A stretch of 12,865 nt of DNA from CAYMRB01 sp964392615 (lineage in GTDB: Bacteria > Planctomycetota > UBA8108). Under the pieces are notes generated by a model. It saw only the letters and a list, made by a program, of their open reading frames with translations. It was not told the origin of the DNA and did not search any database. The stretch lies in NCBI GenBank assembly GCA_964392615.1, contig CAYMRB010000295.1, positions 1 to 12,865 on the forward strand. Direction: 5' to 3'. A program made the position numbers and the translations under genes. This document shows positions 7,019 to 12,865 of the stretch, one piece after another (position 1 is the first letter of the stretch; every line of letters starts with the position of its first letter).

Positions 7019-10000
7019 ATGAACTGGAAAAGCCTCTCTTGTGTCTTGGCAGCCGCCGTTCTGCTGGCCGGCTGCGATCTGGGGTCGCCTAAGACCGAGG
7101 CGACCGGCGACGGTGGCGGAACCCCCATCGATCCGACCCTCGAGATCAACAGTCCTGTCCTGATCGCCATCGAGTCGGTCCAGGGCGGGACGGGCGACCC
7201 CCGAACACTGTGCCCGGGCATGACCGTCGTCCTGAGCGGTTTCAACTTCTCCGACCAGCTGGGCGACCACCGCGTCGAGTTCTCGGCTGGCAACCAGACG
7301 GCACTCGGGCTGCCGATCGACGTCGAGGTCGAACGTTCCGACGGTCCCGACAACTCGCTGCTCGAGGTCGTCGTCCCCGCCGGAATCTCGCAGGGGACGA
7401 TTCAGCTCTTCGTGGGCGGGGTCTCCGCTGGCGCCGTCGGCTACGACAGCTGCCCGTACCTCTACGCGGTCACGGTCGGCCCGCTCGAAGACCTCGACGC
7501 GCTGAACTACACGCCCCTCGTCGGCTTCGACCAGGGCTCCGGCCTGACGCTCTACGGTCTCAACCTGGCCGACGTGCAAGCGGTCGTGCTGTCCGACGGC
7601 CGTGGTAGCCAGCAGGAAGTGTCCGCCGACACGTTCGTCCACAACAGCGCGTTCGGTGGCGTCACCGGTCAGGTGCCGACGGGCTATGACAGCTTCAGCT
7701 TCCCGCTGAACAACGGCGACCCGGATATCCGTTTCCCGTACACGAATCCCCCGGATCGACACAACCTGCAGATCGAGGTGCGCGGTCCGAACGGCACGTC
7801 GAATCTGCTCGAGGTGCCGGTCCTGACGAATCCCGCGGCGAATCGCTTCGGCGTCGGGATCAACGCGGTACGCGTTCCGACCGGCGTCGCGACCGGCCCC
7901 GTGGCGATCTACTATCAGATCTACGAGCGTCTCGCGGACGCCTCGTGGCTCATCAACGTCGAGTGGCGCGTGCCCGGCGTGACGGATACGCCGCCGGTCA
8001 GCAATCAGATCCCGAACGCGTCCGGCTGGGTCGCAGCGTTCCCTGCGGAGAACGATCCGCGCCATGACGGGACGGAGGAGATCGTCGCCGGTCCGATCGC
8101 GCTGGACGACGGCCGCCGTCTCCTGCCCGGTGGTGGACTCCTGCGCGCGTTCGTCTGGGACGCCCAGTGCGACCCGCTCTTCCGGCAGCTCGTCGAGACA
8201 CCGGTCGACGGTGTGACGCTCGGTCCGGACTGGCGCGTGGAGTTCCGGATTCGGCCCGAGCCCGACGCCGGCGAGCGGACGTTCATCGATCACACGGTCG
8301 AGACGCCGCCGATCATCTACCTCGACCTCGAGGACAAGCAGGGCTCGGACCTGTCCGCGCTGCGGCAGACCGAGATCTACGACGGCTTCGACACGACGAC
8401 GAACGTCGATGTCGACCTGACGACCGCCCTCTGGGGGCCGCCGCGCAATCGCAGCCTGCTCGCGGGCTTGACGGAGGCGCCGGCGCAGCCGCAGTTCGGG
8501 ACCGGGCAGGCGAACGTGATCCTCGAGCCGATCGATCCGGCGGTGCTCCCCGGCCAGGGTGCCGTGGTTGCGCAGTTCTTCGTGATCCACACGGAGCGGA
8601 TGCAGATTCGTCACCATGTCGTTCGCACGATCGACGACGGCGTGAATCCCGTCTTCGATGTCGAGTCGGTCACTGACGTCCTGTTCACCGACGACGGCAC
8701 CTCGACCGGCAACGTGGTCGACAACCCCGGCGAACTCGACGGTGAGTTCCACTTCGCTTCGTTCCAAGTGGTCAATGCCGACTTCAATGAGGACGGTATC
8801 CTGGATCCGGGCGAGGAAGCGATCGTGTTCGTCGAGGGCGAGGAAGCGCTCGTGATCCGCCTCGCTGGCGCCCCGGATGGCGGGCTCTTCGACGAGACGC
8901 TCATCATCAATGGTGTCCTCGAACTGAGCGGCTGGAACGGCGGCGGGGTCGGCGGCCCGGCGGTCGCCGGCGGTGGAGCCGGCGGCGACGGTGCGGTGCT
9001 CGTGCTCGAGAACGACGCGATCGTTCGTACCCTGGTCAACGCGACGGCTGGCGGCAACTTCGGCGGCGGGGTCGGCGAGACAACGACCGGCGTGAACCCG
9101 GACATCACGCGCCCGTCGTCGTTCTCCGGTGCGCCGGGCGGCGGTGGCGGCCACAGCGCGCGCGGTGGTGCGGGCGAGTACGGCAACTCCAACGTGCCGG
9201 ACTTCCGTCCGCCGCGTCCCGGTGACGGCGGTCCGAAGCGCGGCGACGCGTCCCAGCTGCCGCAGACTGCCGGTTCCGGTGGTGGCGGCGGTGGCGGGGC
9301 GATCTTCCGAGACGCCCAAGGAGGCCTCACGCCGCACACGGGCGGCGGCGGTGGCGGTGGTGGCGGCATGTGCCGCTTCGAGGTGCGCGGCAGCATCGTC
9401 GTCAACGGCATCATCGCCGCGAACGGCGGCAACGGTGGTGACGCGACCAACGGCGGCGGCGGCGGTGGCGGTGGTAGCGGCGGGTCGATCCTCGCGCGTG
9501 CCACCGGAGACATCCGCGCCGCGAGCTGCGACGGATCATTCCAGGTCGCCGGTGGCATACCGGGCGGCGGAGCGAGCAACCACAACGACACGCCGGGCTC
9601 CGGTCAAGGAGCGGCCGGCTACGTCCGCCTCGAGAGTGCGTTCGGCGGCACGCCGTTCTGCAACTCGATTCCGCAGGCGCAGACGACTCTGACGTCCCGG
9701 ATGCGCGCGGAAACCAGCCGCGCCAGCGACCGGCGCGCGTCGGTCCAGTCGGTCGCGGGCTTCCCGCCGACGGGTACGATCCAGATCGACGACGAGGTCA
9801 TGACCTACGGCTCCGTCAACACGGGGAACAACCGGCTCGAGGACCTGGTCCGCGACGAGAGTCGTCTCCAGGAGCACTCCGTCGGTGCCGTGGTCGTCCT
9901 GCTATCGAACATCGCGCCGCCGCAGAATCCCGAGGTCCTCCTCGACGGTGGCCTGACGACCGGGCCGGACGAGGTCGAGTTCGGCCTCGGACGCGACGGC

Positions 10001-11689
10001 GTCCTCCAGCTTCGCTTCATCCAGAGCTTCGATCCCGTCACCGGCGAGCCTCTCGTCGACGCGAACACCGGCCGGCCGACCTCGATCTGGACGTTCGATA
10101 CGAGCGCCGGGCAGCTGACGGCTCCGAACGGTGAGCTCGTGCTCGAGACGCGCGAAGCGGACACGCGACCCGGGTACCTCGATCTCGTCGCATTGCAGAT
10201 CGACGAGGACGTGGTGCTGCGCGGCCACGGTGCGAGTCCGCTCGAGCTCGTCGTCCGGGATCGGGCCGAGATCTTCGGCACGATCGACGTCTCCGGCTTC
10301 TCCGGAGGCCCGCTCCGCTTTTCCGGTGACGGCTCGCTGCCGCGCTTCGGCCTCGGCGGCGCTTCCGGCCCGGGCGGTGGGCGCGGTGGCGACGGCGGAG
10401 TGGTTCAGTTCGTCGACGGCGATCCGACCAACAAGGATCCGGCGAACACGGTTCCCGTCGATGGCGATCCGGGCGAGATGCCGCATGCTTTGGCGCTCTT
10501 GATGTCCGTCAACGCGGGCGGTGCCCTCGGTATCCCGGAGGCTCGCAACGCGGGCGGCGGCGGAAGCCTGCCCGGCCGAGATTGCGGCACCAACTGCTTC
10601 GACTCGGCCGGTGGTGGCGGCAGCGGCGCCTGTCGGCACGACGGCGTGGCGGGTGAGGCGTTGTTTATCAACGACGGATCGCCCACGGCGCAGGAGATCG
10701 AGGCCACGCGCCCCGGCCAGGGTGCGACGGAGCTCGGCTTCAAGGACTTCCGCTTCGGCGGCGAGTTCCTGCTCATCGGCGGGCTGGGCGGCGGCGGTGG
10801 CGGTGCCAGCGCCAACGTGTCCAACGCCTACAAGACCGGCAGCATCCCCGGCAACTACGCCTTCAAGGCGGCTGCGGAGTTCGCGCCGGGAACCGGCGGT
10901 GGCGGCGGTGGCGGCATCCTGTACCTCGCGGCTGCGAACCTGCACCTGCGAGACGGATGCCGGATCCTGGCGCGTGGCGGTAACGCATTCCAGTCCATCG
11001 ACTTGGGCGGCAACGGTGGCGCCGGCGCCGGTGGCAACGTGTTGATTCGCGTCGTCAACAACTTCACGTTGGACGTGACTGCGCGGATCGACGTCAGCGG
11101 TGGTCGGGCGAACCGCCTGCCGCCGAACGCGGCCAACGGGATCCCCGTCTACGAAGGGAATGTCCGCCTGGGCCTCACCGAGGCTCCGACCGGGGCCGAC
11201 TCCGGTCAGGCGTTCGGCGGTCGCGCGGGTCGCGGCTCGCCGGGCCAGATCCGCTTCGAGACGTCGAGCAATTCCGGCATCTCCCTCGGCGGGCACAACT
11301 CGAGCCTCAGCTCCGGACCGTATCTCCTCGACGTCGTCGAGAGCCTCGGTACGTCGCGGATCTTCAAGGTCGGCCTCGGTGCCGGTGCGGTGGCCGGGTC
11401 GCACGCGCTCGAGTTCGGTACCGCGCGCGTGGCCTTCAACGTGCTTCAGCAGGCGCCGGGCACCACGGCGATCGTGCTGTGGGAGTCGGCGAACGAAAGC
11501 ATGAGCGTCCACGGCGCCCCGGATGAGGTGCACCAGCTCGTGCGCGATCCGCGCGATCTGGCCGGACGGAACTTCGTGCGCATGCGTGCGTACTTCCAGT
11601 CCAACTACATCAACCGCACGGCGCGGTCGATTCAGGACGTGGCCTTGCCGATCATCCTCGAGCCGGGGACCTGTATCGGCGGCTTCTGA
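7019..11689 (+). CDS. Very large glycine-rich surface/periplasmic lipoprotein with IPT/TIG-like modules
   Basis: A 1556-residue exported lipoprotein of unknown function. Residues 1-19 are a type II signal peptide with lipobox LAGC, so Cys19 would be lipidated; Asp20 follows. Residues about 45-250 look like two IPT/TIG-type beta domains (VVLSGFNFSD; LTLYGLNLAD). D588-E599 (DFNEDGILDPGE) is an EF-hand-like calcium loop. From about 638 to 840 and 1090 to 1440 the protein alternates glycine tracts (up to nine Gly in a row, G775-G783) with short hydrophobic strands such as GSILARA, GVVQFV, GILYLAAA and GNVLIRV, suggesting a beta-solenoid or filament-like fold. Residues 915-961 carry a separate small module (TGTIQIDDEVMTY). 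About a dozen scattered cysteines include a CGTNC. Neighbours give no functional hint; a role in adhesion, matrix or envelope structure is inference only. Confidence 0.88.
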   Translation: MNWKSLSCVLAAAVLLAGCDLGSPKTEATGDGGGTPIDPTLEINSPVLIAIESVQGGTGDPRTLCPGMTVVLSGFNFSDQLGDHRVEFSAGNQTALGLPIDVEVERSDGPDNSLLEVVVPAGISQGTIQLFVGGVSAGAVGYDSCPYLYAVTVGPLEDLDALNYTPLVGFDQGSGLTLYGLNLADVQAVVLSDGRGSQQEVSADTFVHNSAFGGVTGQVPTGYDSFSFPLNNGDPDIRFPYTNPPDRHNLQIEVRGPNGTSNLLEVPVLTNPAANRFGVGINAVRVPTGVATGPVAIYYQIYERLADASWLINVEWRVPGVTDTPPVSNQIPNASGWVAAFPAENDPRHDGTEEIVAGPIALDDGRRLLPGGGLLRAFVWDAQCDPLFRQLVETPVDGVTLGPDWRVEFRIRPEPDAGERTFIDHTVETPPIIYLDLEDKQGSDLSALRQTEIYDGFDTTTNVDVDLTTALWGPPRNRSLLAGLTEAPAQPQFGTGQANVILEPIDPAVLPGQGAVVAQFFVIHTERMQIRHHVVRTIDDGVNPVFDVESVTDVLFTDDGTSTGNVVDNPGELDGEFHFASFQVVNADFNEDGILDPGEEAIVFVEGEEALVIRLAGAPDGGLFDETLIINGVLELSGWNGGGVGGPAVAGGGAGGDGAVLVLENDAIVRTLVNATAGGNFGGGVGETTTGVNPDITRPSSFSGAPGGGGGHSARGGAGEYGNSNVPDFRPPRPGDGGPKRGDASQLPQTAGSGGGGGGGAIFRDAQGGLTPHTGGGGGGGGGMCRFEVRGSIVVNGIIAANGGNGGDATNGGGGGGGGSGGSILARATGDIRAASCDGSFQVAGGIPGGGASNHNDTPGSGQGAAGYVRLESAFGGTPFCNSIPQAQTTLTSRMRAETSRASDRRASVQSVAGFPPTGTIQIDDEVMTYGSVNTGNNRLEDLVRDESRLQEHSVGAVVVLLSNIAPPQNPEVLLDGGLTTGPDEVEFGLGRDGVLQLRFIQSFDPVTGEPLVDANTGRPTSIWTFDTSAGQLTAPNGELVLETREADTRPGYLDLVALQIDEDVVLRGHGASPLELVVRDRAEIFGTIDVSGFSGGPLRFSGDGSLPRFGLGGASGPGGGRGGDGGVVQFVDGDPTNKDPANTVPVDGDPGEMPHALALLMSVNAGGALGIPEARNAGGGGSLPGRDCGTNCFDSAGGGGSGACRHDGVAGEALFINDGSPTAQEIEATRPGQGATELGFKDFRFGGEFLLIGGLGGGGGGASANVSNAYKTGSIPGNYAFKAAAEFAPGTGGGGGGGILYLAAANLHLRDGCRILARGGNAFQSIDLGGNGGAGAGGNVLIRVVNNFTLDVTARIDVSGGRANRLPPNAANGIPVYEGNVRLGLTEAPTGADSGQAFGGRAGRGSPGQIRFETSSNSGISLGGHNSSLSSGPYLLDVVESLGTSRIFKVGLGAGAVAGSHALEFGTARVAFNVLQQAPGTTAIVLWESANESMSVHGAPDEVHQLVRDPRDLAGRNFVRMRAYFQSNYINRTARSIQDVALPIILEPGTCIGGF
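8780..8815 (+). other. EF-hand/dockerin-like calcium-binding loop within the lipoprotein
   Basis: Encodes DFNEDGILDPGE (residues 588-599). Asp/Asn/Asp at loop positions 1, 3 and 5, Gly at 6, Asp at 9 and Glu at 12 match the canonical 12-residue EF-hand loop. It sits about 40 residues before the first glycine-rich block. Confidence 0.65.
9271..9484 (+). repeat. GGC/GGT-rich low-complexity cluster in the lipoprotein gene
   Basis: Three long glycine-codon runs lie close together: about 9277-9297, 9341-9367 (nine consecutive Gly codons) and 9452-9475 (eight Gly codons). GGC and GGT alternate irregularly, so the DNA is not a perfect trinucleotide repeat, though it is still prone to slippage and misassembly. 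Confidence 0.75.
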
Positions 11690-11712
11690 TCGAATCGAGA
11701 CACGGCCTTGAT

Positions 11713-11755
11713 CGAGGAACGGCCTTCGCAGCGTTGCTGCGAAGGCCGTTTCTCG
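11713..11755. terminator. Strong hairpin, probable bidirectional terminator between convergent genes
   Basis: A perfect 15-bp stem (11718-11732 with 11736-11750) has a GTT loop. It extends outward by CGAG/CTCG with a single G-T wobble, giving about 20 bp in total. It begins 24 nt after the lipoprotein stop and lies about 77 nt downstream of the ftsY stop on the other strand, so it can serve both transcripts. The T-rich tail is poor (TTTCTCGTT on the plus strand), and part of it pairs into the extended stem. Confidence 0.75.
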
Positions 11756-11831
11756 TTGCGCGAGGCTCGACGTTCAGGGGGGCGCGAGCGCGAGGGTCGA
11801 TGGCGTGGCTCGGACGACCTCCGTCGGGACG

Positions 11832-12865
11832 CTACTCCTCTTCGTCCAAGAGCGCGTCCACGAAGCTCGACGCGTCGAACTCCTGCAGATCCTCGATGCC
11901 CTCTCCGACGCCGATGTACTTGACCGGGATTTGGAGCTGATTGTTGACCGTCACGACGATGCCTCCCTTCGCCGTGCCGTCGAGCTTCGTCAGCGCGATG
12001 CCGGTGACCCGCACCGCGTCGGTGAAGCTCGTTGCCTGGTTCATGGCGTTCTGCCCGGTCGTCGCGTCGAGCACGAGAAGCACCTCATGCGGCGCGTCCG
12101 GGATCTTCTTGCCGAGCACGGTGCGGATCTTCGTCAGCTCCATCATCAGGTTCTTCTGCGTGTGGAGCCTGCCGGCCGTGTCGACGATCAGATAGTCGGC
12201 TTCCTTCTCGAGGGCTGCCTCCGCGCCGCGGTACGCGACCGAGGCGGGATCGGCGTTCGCCTCACCCGTGACGATGTCGACGCCGAGTCGCTCGCTCCAG
12301 ATCGTCAGCTGCTCGACCGCGGCGGCGCGGAACGTGTCCGCCGCGGCGAGGATGACGCGATGGTCGGCGCCCTTCAAGCGGCGTGCGAGCTTGGCGATCG
12401 TCGTCGTCTTTCCCGTGCCGTTCACGCCCGCGACGAGAATCACCGTGGGCTTCGCGGTCGCCGCCAGCAGGCGGTTGTCGCGCTCGAGCAACAGGTCCTT
12501 CAGCACGCCCCGCAGGTAGTCCCGGACCTCGTCGGCCTCGGTGATCTTCTTCTCCTTGTACGCCGAGCGCACGCCGTTCTCGCCGTCGATGAGCTCGGCA
12601 ACCGTCGCGGGGCCGAAGTCAGCGGCAAACAGCGTCGCCTCGAGCTCGTCGACGTACGCGTCATCGAGCTGGCGCCGGAACGAGAACAGATTCGTCAGGC
12701 CCTTGCGGGTCTTCGTCAGCCCGCGCTTGAGGATCGACCAGCGGGATGGCTTCGCGGGCTCGGTCTCGGACTCAGACTCGGACTCGGACTCCGAATCGGA
12801 CTCGGACTCCGTCTCGGCCTCGGTCTCGGACTCCGTCTCGGTCTCCGTCTCCGACGCGGTCACGG
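11832..12865 (-). CDS. ftsY: Signal recognition particle receptor FtsY, possibly truncated at the window edge
   Basis: SRP receptor GTPase that docks ribosome-SRP complexes at the inner membrane. The visible 343 residues have an acidic Ser/Glu/Thr-rich N-terminus (4-35), a basic/hydrophobic N-domain start (RWSILKRGLTKTRKGLTNLF, 41-60), the helical N domain (about 60-135) and the G domain. G-domain motifs are GVNGTGKTT (146-154), DTFRAAAVEQL (176-186), DTAGR (228-232) and TKLDGTAKGG (292-301), with the closing GVGEGIEDLQEFD (318-330). That is the FtsY rather than the Ffh pattern, and no M domain follows. A GTG at 12863 is a possible start, but the frame is open to the edge, so the acidic region may continue upstream. 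The stop TAG is at 11834-11832. It converges on the lipoprotein gene across the hairpin. Confidence 0.96.
   Translation of the reverse strand, partial: VTASETETETESETEAETESESDSESESESESETEPAKPSRWSILKRGLTKTRKGLTNLFSFRRQLDDAYVDELEATLFAADFGPATVAELIDGENGVRSAYKEKKITEADEVRDYLRGVLKDLLLERDNRLLAATAKPTVILVAGVNGTGKTTTIAKLARRLKGADHRVILAAADTFRAAAVEQLTIWSERLGVDIVTGEANADPASVAYRGAEAALEKEADYLIVDTAGRLHTQKNLMMELTKIRTVLGKKIPDAPHEVLLVLDATTGQNAMNQATSFTDAVRVTGIALTKLDGTAKGGIVVTVNNQLQIPVKYIGVGEGIEDLQEFDASSFVDALLDEEE
12763..12858 (-). repeat. Imperfect hexanucleotide repeat encoding the acidic FtsY N-terminus
   Basis: About 16 consecutive 6-bp units of the form GNCTCS on the plus strand (mostly GACTCG, GACTCC, GTCTCG), with a few variants such as GAATCG and GACGCG. 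Read on the minus strand they give alternating Glu with Ser or Thr. A six-base unit keeps the reading frame, so copy-number change would only lengthen or shorten the acidic tail. Confidence 0.8.

Noticed and set aside
6062..9337. Minus-strand open frame of about 1091 codons across the intergenic region and lipoprotein gene
   Set aside because: Arg/Val/Asp-rich composition typical of an antisense shadow of a GC-rich gene. It has no motifs and crosses both the divergent promoter region and the lipoprotein start.
9902..11533. Minus-strand open frame of about 543 codons opposite the lipoprotein 3' half
   Set aside because: Same shadow composition, no ribosome site and no motifs; the plus-strand frame has the signal peptide and repeating units.

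Overview
The window is one contiguous, very GC-rich stretch of bacterial chromosome. Its genes point to a Gram-negative (diderm) organism: a sigma-54 activator, a lipoprotein signal peptide, a TonB-like membrane anchor and a PDZ protein resembling type II secretion GspC. A TonB-like anchor fused to a squalene-cyclase-type repeat domain, plus a large glycine-rich lipoprotein, would fit Planctomycetota or a deltaproteobacterial/Myxococcota-type lineage. This placement is an inference from gene style; no rRNA or tRNA gene is present to test it.

Layout. The left edge (1-843, +) is the 3' part of a sigma-54-dependent (NtrC-type) activator. It meets, tail to tail, a DUF4328-type membrane protein (about 833-1671, -) whose last transmembrane segment is split by an apparent one-base frameshift. 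Further along on the minus strand lie an M20 peptidase (1791-2990) and, 2 nt upstream of it, a GspC-like PDZ protein (2993-3637). Next come NAD(P)H-hydrate epimerase (3772-4488) and a TonB-like/prenyltransferase-repeat protein (4485-6266), which overlap by 4 bases. These look like two transcription units, squalene-repeat protein to nnrE and PDZ protein to peptidase, with DUF4328 possibly separate.

A 752-bp divergent intergenic region (6267-7018) holds an AT-rich patch, an extended -10 promoter candidate and a leader of about 430 nt with several inverted and direct repeats. It precedes the dominant gene, a 1556-residue secreted lipoprotein (7019-11689, +). That protein has IPT/TIG-like N-terminal modules, an EF-hand-like calcium loop and about eleven glycine-rich tracts, most of them followed by short beta-strand-like segments. 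A 20-bp near-perfect hairpin at 11713-11755 separates it from convergent ftsY (11832 to the right edge, -), whose N-terminus is encoded by an imperfect hexanucleotide repeat.

How the genes work together: nnrE (metabolite repair) and ftsY (membrane protein targeting) are housekeeping. The PDZ protein, the TonB-like repeat protein and the lipoprotein all act at the envelope, but nothing in the sequence ties them into one pathway. I see no CRISPR array, transposase, phage integration site or obvious defence system. The most unusual objects are the glycine-rich lipoprotein with its structured leader and the TonB-like/squalene-cyclase-repeat fusion.
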